The position numbers and the translations under genes were made by a program. A DNA stretch of 64,000 nt, from positions 40,227-104,226 of the forward strand of contig CAYMXO010000002.1 of the NCBI GenBank assembly GCA_964394445.1, in the 5' to 3' direction. The stretch comes from Thiopseudomonas sp964394445 (lineage in GTDB: Bacteria; Pseudomonadota; Gammaproteobacteria; Pseudomonadales; Pseudomonadaceae). The notes under the pieces were generated by a model. That model saw only the letters and a list, made by a program, of their open reading frames with translations. It did no database searches and was not told the origin of the DNA. This document shows positions 7,062-15,781 of the stretch, one piece after another (position 1 is the stretch's first letter; each line of letters begins with the position of its first letter).

Positions 7062-9626
7062 TCAGGAAAACCGGATCTCCCCTTCTACTACACTGGCACG
7101 GATCTGTGCACCCTCGGCAAACTGGCCGGAGAGGATCTGCTGGGCCAGCGGGTTTTCGATCCAGCGCTGGATGGCTCGCTTGAGCGGACGTGCACCATAG
7201 ACCGGGTCGTAACCGACATCGATCAGCTTTTCCATGGCTTCGTCAGACAGCTCCAGAGCCAGGCCGCGCTCGGCCAGGCGCTGACGCAAACGGCCCAGCT
7301 GGATCTGCGCGATACCGGCGATCTGCTCCTTGGCCAACGGCTCAAAGATCACCAGCTCGTCAATCCGGTTGACAAACTCCGGACGGAAGTGGCTGCCAAC
7401 GGCATCCATCACAGCCGCCCTTTGCGCTTCACGGTCACCGACCAGCTCCTGGATTTGCATTGAGCCCAGGTTGGACGTCATCACCACCACAGTGTTGCGG
7501 AAATCCACGGTGCGGCCATGGCTGTCGGTCAGACGACCGTCTTCCAGCACCTGCAACAGCACGTTGAACACATCAGGGTGGGCTTTTTCCACTTCGTCCA
7601 TCAACACCACCGAGTAGGGCTTGCGGCGCACCGCCTCGGTCAGGTAACCGCCTTCTTCATAGCCGACATAACCGGGAGGTGCACCAATCAGGCGGGCCAC
7701 CGAATGCTTCTCCATAAACTCCGACATGTCGATGCGGATCATGGCCTCTTCGGTATCAAACAAAAACTCGGCCAGCGCCTTGCAGAGCTCGGTTTTACCC
7801 ACACCGGTCGGACCAAGGAACAGGAAAGAGCCCGCCGGACGATCCGGGTCGGACAGGCCTGCACGGGAACGGCGCACGGCGTTGGACACGGCAGTCACCG
7901 CCTCGTCCTGGCCAATCACACGGGAGTGCAACAGCTCTTCCATCTTGATCAGCTTGTCACGCTCGCCTTCGAGCATCTTGGATACCGGAATCCCGGTCCA
8001 CTTGGATACCACATCGGCCACTTCCTCGTCAGTGACCTTGTTGCGCAGCAGCTGGTTCTCGCTTTTGCTGTGCTGGTCAACCATTTGCAGGCTGCGCTCC
8101 AGATCGGGAATCACGCCATACTGCAATTCGGCCATGCGGTTAAGGTCACCCTTGCGCCGGGCCAGCTCCATCTCCTGGCGGGCCTGTTCGATCTGCTGCT
8201 GCAACTGGGCCGAGCCATGCACCTCGGCTTTTTCCGACTTCCAGATTTCTTCCAGATCAGCGTATTCACGCTCCAGCTTGCCGATTTCTTCTTCCAGTCG
8301 CTCCAGGCGCTTGCGGGTATCGGCATCGTCTTCTTTCTTCAGTGCCTCGCGTTCGATCTTCAACTGGATCAGGCGCCGGTCCAGACGGTCCAGTGCTTCC
8401 GGCTTGGAGTCGATTTCCATGCGGATCATGCTGGCGGCCTCGTCGATCAGGTCGATGGCCTTGTCAGGCAACTGACGGTCAGTAATGTAGCGGTGGCTCA
8501 GTTTGGCCGCAGCGATAATGGCCCCGTCAGTAATGGTGATGCCGTGGTGTACCTCGTAGCGCTCTTTCAGACCACGCAGAATGGCAATGGTGTCTTCCTC
8601 GTTGGGCTCGTCCACCAGCACCTTCTGGAAGCGGCGCTCCAGCGCTGCATCCTTCTCTATATACTGGCGGTACTCGTCCAGCGTGGTCGCACCCACGCAG
8701 TGCAACTCGCCGCGGGCCAGCGCCGGTTTGAGCATGTTGCCGGCATCCATGGCACCTTCACCCTTGCCAGCGCCCACCATCGTGTGCAGCTCATCAATGA
8801 ACAGGATGATTTGTCCTTCCTGCTTGGCCAGCTCGCCCAGCAGTGCCTTCAGCCGCTCTTCAAACTCGCCGCGGTATTTGGCACCGGCAATCAGCGCACC
8901 CATATCCAGTGACAGCAGGCGTTTGCCTTTCAGGTTGTCCGGCACTTCACCATTAATGATGCGCTGGGCCAGCCCTTCGGCAATGGCGGTTTTACCTACA
9001 CCGGGCTCACCAATCAGCACCGGGTTGTTTTTGGTGCGGCGCTGCAGCACCTGTACGGTACGGCGGATTTCATCATCCCGGCCAATCACCGGGTCCAGCT
9101 TGCCCTGCTCGGCACGCTCGGTCAGGTCGATGCAGTACTTCTCCAGCGCCTGGCGCGATTGTTCGACATTGGGATCATCCACACTGGCACCGCCACGCAG
9201 GTTGGCGATGGCATTTTCCAGTGCCTGACGGCTCACGCCCTGAGCCAGCAGGATCTTGCCGACGCGGGTGCTGTCATCCATGGCTGCCAGCAGCACCAGC
9301 TCGCTGGAAATGAACTGGTCTTTCTTTTGTTGTGACAAGCGGTCGGCCTGATTCAGCAAGCGGGCCAGATCCTGTGACAGGTTCATGTCACCGGTCGGGT
9401 TCTGGATTTTTGGCAAATCCTCCAGCACCCGGTTCAGCTCGGCTTTCAGCTTGTTGACGTCAAAACCCACCTGCATCAGCAACGGGCGAATGGCCCCGCC
9501 CTGCTGATCAATCAGCGCCAGCAACAGGTGTACGGGTTCGATCGCGGTATGGTCTTGCCCCAGCGCCACGGACTGGGCATCGGACAGGGCTAGTTGCAAC
9601 TGACTGGTTAAACGGTCGGCTCGCAT
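7062..9626 (-). CDS. clpB: ClpB protein disaggregase
   Basis: An 854-residue Hsp100 AAA+ hexameric chaperone that, with DnaK, pulls polypeptides out of aggregates after heat stress. In order: Clp N-domain (1-145), first AAA+ module with Walker A GEPGVGKT (around 205), coiled-coil M-domain (about 400-525, rich in Glu/Arg/Leu), and second AAA+ module with Walker A GPTGVGKT (around 605). The pore motif YRGEFEERL and GYVGYEEGG are intact. There is no ClpP-binding loop, as expected for ClpB. GAGGAAAG precedes the start. It is a single-gene unit behind a sigma-32-like promoter. Confidence 0.98.
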   Translation of the reverse strand: MRADRLTSQLQLALSDAQSVALGQDHTAIEPVHLLLALIDQQGGAIRPLLMQVGFDVNKLKAELNRVLEDLPKIQNPTGDMNLSQDLARLLNQADRLSQQKKDQFISSELVLLAAMDDSTRVGKILLAQGVSRQALENAIANLRGGASVDDPNVEQSRQALEKYCIDLTERAEQGKLDPVIGRDDEIRRTVQVLQRRTKNNPVLIGEPGVGKTAIAEGLAQRIINGEVPDNLKGKRLLSLDMGALIAGAKYRGEFEERLKALLGELAKQEGQIILFIDELHTMVGAGKGEGAMDAGNMLKPALARGELHCVGATTLDEYRQYIEKDAALERRFQKVLVDEPNEEDTIAILRGLKERYEVHHGITITDGAIIAAAKLSHRYITDRQLPDKAIDLIDEAASMIRMEIDSKPEALDRLDRRLIQLKIEREALKKEDDADTRKRLERLEEEIGKLEREYADLEEIWKSEKAEVHGSAQLQQQIEQARQEMELARRKGDLNRMAELQYGVIPDLERSLQMVDQHSKSENQLLRNKVTDEEVADVVSKWTGIPVSKMLEGERDKLIKMEELLHSRVIGQDEAVTAVSNAVRRSRAGLSDPDRPAGSFLFLGPTGVGKTELCKALAEFLFDTEEAMIRIDMSEFMEKHSVARLIGAPPGYVGYEEGGYLTEAVRRKPYSVVLMDEVEKAHPDVFNVLLQVLEDGRLTDSHGRTVDFRNTVVVMTSNLGSMQIQELVGDREAQRAAVMDAVGSHFRPEFVNRIDELVIFEPLAKEQIAGIAQIQLGRLRQRLAERGLALELSDEAMEKLIDVGYDPVYGARPLKRAIQRWIENPLAQQILSGQFAEGAQIRASVVEGEIRFS

Positions 9627-9869
9627 GGTTCTTTCCTCATTTTCTCTATGGGGCAGGTCCGGGCATCTGTGATCCGCTTCACAACAACGGCAATACGATC
9701 AGCAAGCAGCTCCAGCGCAATACGACTAATGTTTTGTCATTGCTCCCGAGTTATTCCAGCCTGTTCGTGTCATGCCAGACCACAAATACTGACTGGCCTG
9801 GCAGCTGCCAAAAACACAGGTATTGGTGAAGCATTCCTTCGCCGGGACCCGCCGTTAACGTCAAAGAAG

Positions 9870-9895
9870 ATCGGGGCAAAGCTGCAGATTTCAAG
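9870..9895 (-). promoter_or_regulatory. Sigma-32 (heat shock) promoter of clpB
   Basis: On the minus strand CTTGAAA (9889-9895), 12 bases, then CCCCGAT (9870-9876). This matches the RpoH consensus (CTTGAAA, spacer 11-16, CCCCATnT) closely. It would start a transcript with a leader of about 235 bases before the clpB start at 9626. Known heat-shock control of clpB makes the assignment likely. Confidence 0.7.
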
Positions 9896-9896
9896 C

Positions 9897-10359
9897 ACCG
9901 CTTCATCCCCGCACCGTTTTATTCCGGCCAGACCCCTGATGTTACGTAGCCCAGAGATCCTTTACAAAACATGCAAGCTTGCCGGGCGCAGGCTAAAATA
10001 AATATTTAAAAATATGCTTAGCACGATAATTAGCAAGGCAACTAGATGGCAACTTATTTGTTTGCCCGCAGCAAATAACCAGTAGAAAACGCCAAAATAA
10101 GATAGCTACCTATTTGTATGCTTCCAAACCGATAGCTTCGAATAATCTAAAGGTCGAATACACAATAACTTACAAAACCCTAGGATTAGCCACAAGCCCT
10201 GAGCCGTAGTAGCCGCGGCCTGTGCAGGCATTTGCCGATACCTGCATGACAAGCCAAAAAAATAAAAACACTGAACTTTTAAAGTCTCAGATCAACTTGC
10301 AACAATTAAAACAAAACCGGAGGTTGCATAACAATAAAGTCCACTTCCCTGCCTGCGTT
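9897..10359. other. AT-rich intergenic region upstream of symporter operon A
   Basis: From about 9990 the base composition turns markedly A+T rich relative to the genes. No coding frame is convincing. It shares ATTAGCAAGGCAAC (10029-10042) and AACCAGTAGAAAAC (10078-10091) with the leader of symporter operon B (ATTAGCAAGCCAAC at 16305-16318 and AACCAGTAAAAAC at 16321-16333). This is the most likely location of the promoter and activator sites of operon A. No clear sigma-54 element was found. Confidence 0.45.
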
Positions 10360-10370
10360 AACAACAACAA
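10360..10370 (+). promoter_or_regulatory. AAnAAnAA (Crc/Hfq catabolite activity) motif before symporter operon A
   Basis: AACAACAACAA lies eight bases before the GGAG ribosome site (10379-10382) of the DUF4212 gene. In Pseudomonas, Hfq with Crc binds AAnAAnAA sequences near the ribosome site and represses translation of secondary carbon-source genes. Operon B has a similar A-rich motif in the same position. Confidence 0.5.
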
Positions 10371-10391
10371 ATACTTCTGGAGTGCACAATC

Positions 10392-10655
10392 ATGCCTAAA
10401 GAAATTACTGAAAGAGATCAGCAATACTGGAGTACCAACCTCCGCCTGATTCTCGTTTGCCTGGCCATTTGGGCATTCGTGTCCTACGGTCTTGGCCTGC
10501 TTCTGCGTCCGCTGGTCATGGGTATCAGCATCGGTGGCGCCGACCTTGGTTTCTGGTTCGCCCAGCAAGGTTCCATCTTCACCTTCCTCGCCTTGATCAC
10601 CTTCTATGCCTGGAGGATGAACAAGCTGGATGACGAATTTGGTCTGGAGGACTAA
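10392..10655 (+). CDS. DUF4212 small subunit of sodium:solute symporter, copy A
   Basis: An 87-residue protein with two transmembrane helices (about 19-41 and 52-74) and the family motifs YWSTNLRLILV, GGADLGFWFAQQGSI and FYAWRMNKLDDEFG. This family (DUF4212, putative solute:sodium symporter small subunit) is always found next to a large subunit of the VC_2705 type, as here, two bases downstream. Its role is unproved; it presumably helps assembly or stability of the transporter. It is paralogous to the protein at 15782-16042. Confidence 0.9.
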   Translation: MPKEITERDQQYWSTNLRLILVCLAIWAFVSYGLGLLLRPLVMGISIGGADLGFWFAQQGSIFTFLALITFYAWRMNKLDDEFGLED

Positions 10656-10657
10656 CC

Positions 10658-12406
10658 ATGAGCCAGTTTACGATTAACCTGATCTTTGTAATGGGATCCT
10701 TCGCACTCTATACCTGGATTGCGATCTGGGCCCGTGCAAAGTCTACCCGCGAGTTCTACATCGCCGGTGGTGAGGTTCACCCAACCATGAACGGTATGGC
10801 GACCGCTGCTGACTGGCTGTCCGCTGCCTCGTTCATTTCGGTTGCCGGTCTGATTTCCGTTGGTTATGTCAACTCTGCCTTTATCATGGGCTGGACCGGT
10901 GGTTATGTACTGCTGGCTACCCTGTTGGCTCCATACCTGCGCCGTTTCGGTACCTATACTGTGCCAGACTTCGTTGGTAAGCGTTATGACAGTAAAGCAG
11001 CCCGCGTTGTTGCGGTTGTTTGTCTGATCATCATCTCGCTGACCTACGTAATCGGTCAGATGACCGGTGCCGGTGTTGCGTTTGCCCGCTTCCTGGAAGT
11101 CAAGGTCTCTACCGGACTGATCATTTCTTCCTTTGTGGTATTTGCTTACGCAGTACTTGGCGGCATGAAAGGTGTAACCTACACCCAGGTAGCCCAGTAC
11201 GTGGTACTGATTCTGGCCTTCCTGGTTCCTGCCGTTTACCTGTCGCTGATGGTTACTGGCCACTTCCTGCCACAAACCGGTTTTGTCGGTGCGCACGCTG
11301 AGTCCGGCATGCCGATGCTGCACAAACTGAACGAGCTGGTACGTGACCTGGGCTTCCAGGATTACACTGCGGACGTGTCCAACCGCTGGAACATGACCCT
11401 GTTCACCCTGACCCTGATGGTTGGTACTGCAGGTCTGCCACACGTAATCATCCGCTTCTTCACCGTACCAAACATCAAGGACGCACGTCGCTCCGCGGCC
11501 TGGGCCCTGGTGTTCATCGCCCTGTTCTACACCACTGCGCCTGTTGTAGCAGCCATGGGTCGCCTGAACCTGCTGGATAACATCTATCCAAACGGTGTTC
11601 ACGAGCCTTCGCTGTCCTATGAAGAGCGTCCACAGTGGTTCAAAAACTGGGAAGAAACCGGTCTGCTGAAGTTTGAAGACAAGAACGGCGACGGCCGCAT
11701 CCAGTTCTACAACGATGGCACCCTGCCTACTCCTAACAAGGAGTTCGTAGCCCCATCCGAATGGAACGGTAACGAGCTGACTGTAAACAACGACATCCTG
11801 GTACTGGCCCTGCCTGAAATTGCCAACATGCCTGGCTGGATTATCGGTCTGATTGCTGCCGGTGGTATCGCCGCTGCCCTGTCAACCGCTTCCGGTCTGA
11901 TGCTGGCCATTTCCTCCGCAGTCAGCCATGACCTGCTGAAGAACACGCTGATGCCGCATATTTCGGAAAAAACCGAAATGCTCTACGCGCGTATTTCGAT
12001 GGTTGGTGCGATTTCCATCGCTACCTGGCTTGGTCTCAACCCGCCCGGCTTTGCCGCGCAAACCGTAGCCCTGGCCTTTGGTATCGCCGCCTCCTCGATC
12101 TTCCCCTGCCTGATGATGGGTATCTTTATCCGTCGCATCAACAGCAAGGGCGCAGTAGCCGGCATGCTGGCGGGCGCAAGCGCCACCCTGGTGTACATCT
12201 TCCTGTACCTGGGCTGGTTCTTCATCCCTGGCACCAACACCTTCCCGAACAGCCCTGAGTACTACCTGTTTGGTATCATCTCCCCGCTGTCCTTCGGTTG
12301 TATCGGTGCTGCCATCAACTTCATTGTCGCCATCGTAGTGTCCAACGCTACCGAGCGTCCAAGCGAAGAGATCCAGGACATGGTGCGTCGCGTACGTTAC
12401 CCATAA
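10658..12406 (+). CDS. Sodium:solute symporter, VC_2705/ActP-like subfamily, copy A
   Basis: A 582-residue SSS-family carrier with about 13 transmembrane helices. The N-terminal MNGMATAADWLSAASFISVAG and central GTAGLPHVIIRFFTVP are typical of the acetate permease-like group. A periplasmic-type loop contains DKNGDGRI (residues 341-348), an EF-hand-like pattern. Partnership with a DUF4212 subunit places it in the VC_2705 group, usually annotated as cation acetate symporter. The start follows GGAGGACTAACC. Codon choice (many GGT, CGT, GTA/GTT and CCA) differs from most neighbours and resembles that of highly expressed genes. A strong terminator follows. Confidence 0.88.
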   Translation: MSQFTINLIFVMGSFALYTWIAIWARAKSTREFYIAGGEVHPTMNGMATAADWLSAASFISVAGLISVGYVNSAFIMGWTGGYVLLATLLAPYLRRFGTYTVPDFVGKRYDSKAARVVAVVCLIIISLTYVIGQMTGAGVAFARFLEVKVSTGLIISSFVVFAYAVLGGMKGVTYTQVAQYVVLILAFLVPAVYLSLMVTGHFLPQTGFVGAHAESGMPMLHKLNELVRDLGFQDYTADVSNRWNMTLFTLTLMVGTAGLPHVIIRFFTVPNIKDARRSAAWALVFIALFYTTAPVVAAMGRLNLLDNIYPNGVHEPSLSYEERPQWFKNWEETGLLKFEDKNGDGRIQFYNDGTLPTPNKEFVAPSEWNGNELTVNNDILVLALPEIANMPGWIIGLIAAGGIAAALSTASGLMLAISSAVSHDLLKNTLMPHISEKTEMLYARISMVGAISIATWLGLNPPGFAAQTVALAFGIAASSIFPCLMMGIFIRRINSKGAVAGMLAGASATLVYIFLYLGWFFIPGTNTFPNSPEYYLFGIISPLSFGCIGAAINFIVAIVVSNATERPSEEIQDMVRRVRYP

Positions 12407-12439
12407 ACCCTGACTTGCGGTAAACTTTGATCGACCTTT

Positions 12440-12470
12440 AGTGGGCTTTCCTTGAAAGCCCACTTTTTTT
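12440..12470 (+). terminator. Rho-independent terminator after symporter operon A
   Basis: A perfect 11-base stem, AGTGGGCTTTC with GAAAGCCCACT, a three-base loop and seven Ts. It lies 34 bases after the symporter stop. Confidence 0.93.
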
Positions 12471-12586
12471 GCCCAACGCCGATAACGTTAGGAAAGCACT
12501 GAATGAACCGCCAAATGACGCAGCAGATTGTCTGTACTGGTATTCATTCAATACTTTCTTGGCAAGGCAAGCAACGGAGTAACCCT

Positions 12587-13102
12587 ATGTGGCACCTATT
12601 GGCTGTTTTCATTTCAGGTCTGAGCCTGGGCGGTCTTGCCTATCTCGTCCGCAAGCTTTCACGCAACCGGCTGCCGACCTGGATTGTTCCTGTACTTGCG
12701 GCGCTCGGCATGTTTGGCTATCTGGCCGTCTACGACTACACCTGGTACGACTACAAAACCGAACAGGTCCGCGTCAGCCAGCCGGATGACGAAGTGATTT
12801 TCTTCAACGAAAAAGCCGAGCGCAGCTTTTTCAAGCCCTGGAGCGTGATCAAACCGGCCGTCAACAGCTTTTATATTTTTGACGGCAAGTACAACACCAA
12901 AGAGCAAGACAACGAAATCATCGTTGAGTATTTCATGTACGAATTCATCAAAGACCCCATTGAGCGCCAGCAGATCTACATGGCGGTCCTGAACTGCACC
13001 ACACAAGAGCGTGCAGTCATTCTGCAAGGCAAAACCGCCAAGGCTACACAGTACGAAAAAGTTACTGTAGATGATGTGTTTTATCAGAGGCTGTGCCTGT
13101 AA
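12587..13102 (+). CDS. Uncharacterised two-helix membrane protein with conserved cysteine pair (family member 1)
   Basis: I do not recognise a named family. The 171-residue protein has two N-terminal hydrophobic helices (about 3-20 and 31-50) joined by RKLSRNRLP, then a predicted extracytoplasmic domain. It is clearly paralogous to the protein at 13313-13819 and more distantly to that at 16615-17115. Shared features are RLPxWIVPxxAxLGxxGY, a YxWY motif, FxxPW, a YxF(E) stretch, LNC (Cys137) and a second cysteine close to the end (Cys170). The start has GGAG seven bases upstream. It lies after a symporter operon but beyond the terminator, so it may have its own promoter. A link to transport is inferred only from location. 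Confidence 0.75.
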   Translation: MWHLLAVFISGLSLGGLAYLVRKLSRNRLPTWIVPVLAALGMFGYLAVYDYTWYDYKTEQVRVSQPDDEVIFFNEKAERSFFKPWSVIKPAVNSFYIFDGKYNTKEQDNEIIVEYFMYEFIKDPIERQQIYMAVLNCTTQERAVILQGKTAKATQYEKVTVDDVFYQRLCL

Positions 13103-13173
13103 CGAGCTGCAGCACCCGGCCACCGCCCCGGCTCCGGGCCAAGGGAGCCCGGGGGCAGGCAACAGCACATACC

Positions 13174-13200
13174 GGTCGCGACTGAAGTCGCTTCTACAGG
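13174..13200 (-). repeat. REP-like palindromic element
   Basis: On the minus strand CCTGTAGAAGCGACTTCAGT then CGCGACC, which fits the Pseudomonas REP pattern TGTAGnAGCGnnTTnAnnCGCGA. It lies in the 210-base gap between two convergent paralogous genes, which also holds an imperfect CCCCGG..CCGGGG hairpin (13126-13154). Confidence 0.65.
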
Positions 13201-13257
13201 CGCAGCTGCACCACGGCCCTCAAGCACGGATGTCCGCCCACTCACCCATTCGCCCAT

Positions 13258-13293
13258 AAAAAAACGGCCACCCTCACAGGCAGCCGTTTTTAT
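13258..13293. terminator. Bidirectional terminator between convergent paralogs
   Basis: Stem AAAACGGC (13261-13268) and GCCGTTTT (13283-13290), with an A-run on one side and a T-run on the other. It can end the gene at 13313-13819 on the minus strand and transcripts from 12587-13102 on the plus strand. Confidence 0.75.
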
Positions 13294-13312
13294 CCGGACA
13301 TTTTCTAAACCA

Positions 13313-13819
13313 TCAATCACACACCGCGGTAAACAACCGGCTCTGGCGGTCCAGCTGGAGGGCTTTGTCCGGTTGTGGCACTTCCTGATCATCCATCGGC
13401 ACCAGAATGCCGCTATGGCAATTGAGCAGATAACCCCTCTGCTCCACATGATCCACAAAGGCCTGTTCAAAACTGTACAGACGGAAACGGGCGATACGTT
13501 CGCCGTCGGCCTGCGCCAGCTGAATCTTGCTGCTATCCACCACGCTAAAGCCCATGTTTATCGGCACGACAAAGGTCCAGGGGCGCCAGAATGCAGGCGT
13601 TTGCCGCACCTCGGTAACCACCGCCTGTGCCGGCAGCCGGGCCCGTGTGCGCTCGTACCAGCTGTACTCCATATAAATCTGATAGCCCAGAATGCCCAGC
13701 CCGGCTGCCGCCGGAACAATCCAGCGGGGCAGCCGCTTGCGGGTCAGGATACGGGCGTACTGGGCAATGCCTGCGGCCAAAAAAGCGACGCTGGCGGCAA
13801 TCAACAGTTTGATAAGCAT
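13313..13819 (-). CDS. Uncharacterised two-helix membrane protein with conserved cysteine pair (family member 2)
   Basis: 168 residues with the same plan as the protein at 12587-13102: helix at 3-24, RKRLPRWIVP linker, second helix at about 33-50, then MEYSWYERTRARLP and a soluble domain with FWRPW, RLYSFE, LLNC (Cys134) and a final Cys167. The two cysteines are 33 residues apart in both proteins, which suggests a disulfide in the periplasm. No known domain was recognised. It follows symporter copy B on the minus strand with a terminator between them, mirroring the arrangement of copy A. Confidence 0.75.
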   Translation of the reverse strand: MLIKLLIAASVAFLAAGIAQYARILTRKRLPRWIVPAAAGLGILGYQIYMEYSWYERTRARLPAQAVVTEVRQTPAFWRPWTFVVPINMGFSVVDSSKIQLAQADGERIARFRLYSFEQAFVDHVEQRGYLLNCHSGILVPMDDQEVPQPDKALQLDRQSRLFTAVCD

Positions 13820-13910
13820 GGGTCTGTTCCATCAAGGAAGTACTGGGCAAATGGCTGCACGGACATCGGAAACCTCACTCCATCCGCCAATTCATTCAGT
13901 ACATCCTCAG

Positions 13911-13938
13911 AAATAAAAAGGGCTTCACCAGGAAGCCC
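13911..13938 (-). terminator. Rho-independent terminator after symporter operon B
   Basis: On the minus strand GGGCTTC, five bases, GAAGCCC, then TTTTTATTT. It lies about 60 bases after the symporter stop. Confidence 0.88.
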
Positions 13939-13998
13939 GTTTTGTGTTCCCGACGTCCGCCCTGCCCGGGGCAGGAGCGGACGGGTTTTCACCGGTGA

Positions 13999-15777
13999 TC
14001 AGTGATCAATCGCAGCGCCGGCACCTTTCGGATAACGCACGCTTTCAACCAGATCGCGGATCTCCTGAGGCGGAGCTTCAGTGGCAGAGGATACAACATA
14101 GGCCACGATGAAGTTGACAATCGCACCGAAGAAACCAATACCCAGCGGGTTCACGCCGAAGAACCAGAACTCCTTGGTGTCAGGGAAGTTGGCAGTGCCC
14201 GGAATGAACAGCCAGCCCTTGAACATGAAAATGTATACCAGAGTCAGGGTGATGCCGGCCAGCATGCCCGCGATGGCACCGATACCGTTCACGCGACGGG
14301 AGAAGATACCCATCATCAGCGCCGGGAACAGGGTCGATGCCGCCAGACCAAAGGCCAGGGCTACGGTTTGTGCGGCAAATCCGGGCGGGTTCATGCCCAG
14401 ATAAGCACTGACCACCAAGGTACCCAGCATGGCAATACGGGCTACGGTCATCTCGCCCTTCTCGCTCAGGTCAGGCTTGAGTGTGACCTTGACAATATCG
14501 TGGCTCACCGCCGAAGAAATCGCCATCAACAGACCGGCAGCAGTGGACAGCGCCGCAGCAATTGCACCGGCAGCCATCAGACCAATGGTCCAGCCTGGCA
14601 GGTTGGCAATTTCAGGGTTGGCGATCACCATGATGTCGTTGTTTACGGTCAGCTCGTTGCCGGCCCAGCCGTTGGCTTCAGCCACAGCTTTGCCTTTTTC
14701 GCTGGCATCGTTGTAGTACTGGATGCGGCCATCACCGTTCTTGTCTTCATACTTCAGCAGACCGGCCTTGATCCAGTTGTCCATCCACTCGGGGTGTTTG
14801 GACTCTTCCAGAGCCATGATCTGTGTGCCGCTGGTGCCTTCAGGGTAAATGGTGGTCATCAGGTTCAAACGTGCCATGGACGCAACCGCCGGAGCAGTCA
14901 GATACAGCAGCGCAATGAACACCAGCGCCCAGCCGGCAGACCAGCGGGCATCAGCCACCTTGGGCACGGTGAAGAAGCGGATGATGACGTGTGGCAGACC
15001 CGCAGTACCCACCATCAGCGTGGCGGTCAGCAGGAAGTGGTTCAGCGGATCAGCTGCATAAGCGGTGTACTCGGCAAAGCCCAGGTCGCTCAGAATGCTG
15101 TTGAGCTTGGTCAGCACGTGCACGCCTTCGCCCGTCACTTGACTGATCATGCCCAGCTGAGGAATGGGATTGCCGGTCATCTGGAAGGAGATGAAGATCG
15201 GTGGCACCAGGAAAGCCACAATCAGTACGCAATACTGCGCCACCTGGGTGTAGGTCACACTCTTCATGCCGCCCAGTACGGCATAGAAGAAGGTAATGCC
15301 GGCGGCAATCCAGATACCGGCATCAACCGATACTTCCAGGAAGCGGGCAAATACCACACCGGAACCAGTCATCTGGCCAATCATGTAAGTCAGCGAGATA
15401 CACAGCAGGCTGATCACGGCAATCATGCGGGCAGGCTTGCTCTGGTAACGGTCTTCCACGAAAGAAGGCACGGTGTATTTGCCGAACTTGCGCAGGTACG
15501 GCGCCAGCAGCATGGCCAGCAGGATGTAGCCGCCGGTCCAGCCCATCAGGAACGCGGAGCCGGAGTAACCCATGAAGGCCACCATGCCGGCCATGGACAG
15601 AAAAGAAGCCGCCGACATCCAGTCGCCGGCAACCGCCACGCCATTGGTGACCGGGTGAATGCCGCCGCCCGCGACATAGAACTCTTTGGTTGAGCCGGCA
15701 CGGGACCAGAGCGCAATACCGATGTACAGCGCAAAGGACAGGCCGATGAAAATCAGGTTTACTGCAAACTGACTCAT
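13999..15777 (-). CDS. Sodium:solute symporter, VC_2705/ActP-like subfamily, copy B
   Basis: A 592-residue SSS-family carrier clearly paralogous to the protein at 10658-12406, with NGVAVAGDWMSAASFLSMAG at the N-terminus, GTAGLPHVIIRFFTVP in the middle and an EF-hand-like DKNGDGRI at residues 345-352. About 13 transmembrane helices. It lies four bases after its DUF4212 subunit and has GAGGACTAAG before the start. Codon choice is more like neighbouring genes than that of copy A. Acetate or a related monocarboxylate is the usual annotation; two copies may differ in affinity or regulation. Confidence 0.88.
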   Translation of the reverse strand: MSQFAVNLIFIGLSFALYIGIALWSRAGSTKEFYVAGGGIHPVTNGVAVAGDWMSAASFLSMAGMVAFMGYSGSAFLMGWTGGYILLAMLLAPYLRKFGKYTVPSFVEDRYQSKPARMIAVISLLCISLTYMIGQMTGSGVVFARFLEVSVDAGIWIAAGITFFYAVLGGMKSVTYTQVAQYCVLIVAFLVPPIFISFQMTGNPIPQLGMISQVTGEGVHVLTKLNSILSDLGFAEYTAYAADPLNHFLLTATLMVGTAGLPHVIIRFFTVPKVADARWSAGWALVFIALLYLTAPAVASMARLNLMTTIYPEGTSGTQIMALEESKHPEWMDNWIKAGLLKYEDKNGDGRIQYYNDASEKGKAVAEANGWAGNELTVNNDIMVIANPEIANLPGWTIGLMAAGAIAAALSTAAGLLMAISSAVSHDIVKVTLKPDLSEKGEMTVARIAMLGTLVVSAYLGMNPPGFAAQTVALAFGLAASTLFPALMMGIFSRRVNGIGAIAGMLAGITLTLVYIFMFKGWLFIPGTANFPDTKEFWFFGVNPLGIGFFGAIVNFIVAYVVSSATEAPPQEIRDLVESVRYPKGAGAAIDH

Positions 15778-15781
15778 GATC

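Noticed and set aside
9648..10001. 117-codon open frame between clpB and the symporter operon
   Set aside because: It covers the clpB promoter and leader on the opposite strand, has no ribosome site and no recognisable protein features.
10063..10080. Possible sigma-54 element (TGGCA..TTTGC) upstream of symporter operon A
   Set aside because: The distance between the GG and GC elements is wrong for RpoN.
10222..10449. 75-codon open frame running into the DUF4212 gene
   Set aside because: Out of frame with the real gene, Asn/Lys-rich translation of AT-rich leader DNA, no Shine-Dalgarno sequence.
14002..15693. 563-codon plus-strand open frame opposite symporter B
   Set aside because: Shadow of the symporter gene; translation rich in His/Gln/Gly, typical of antisense frames.
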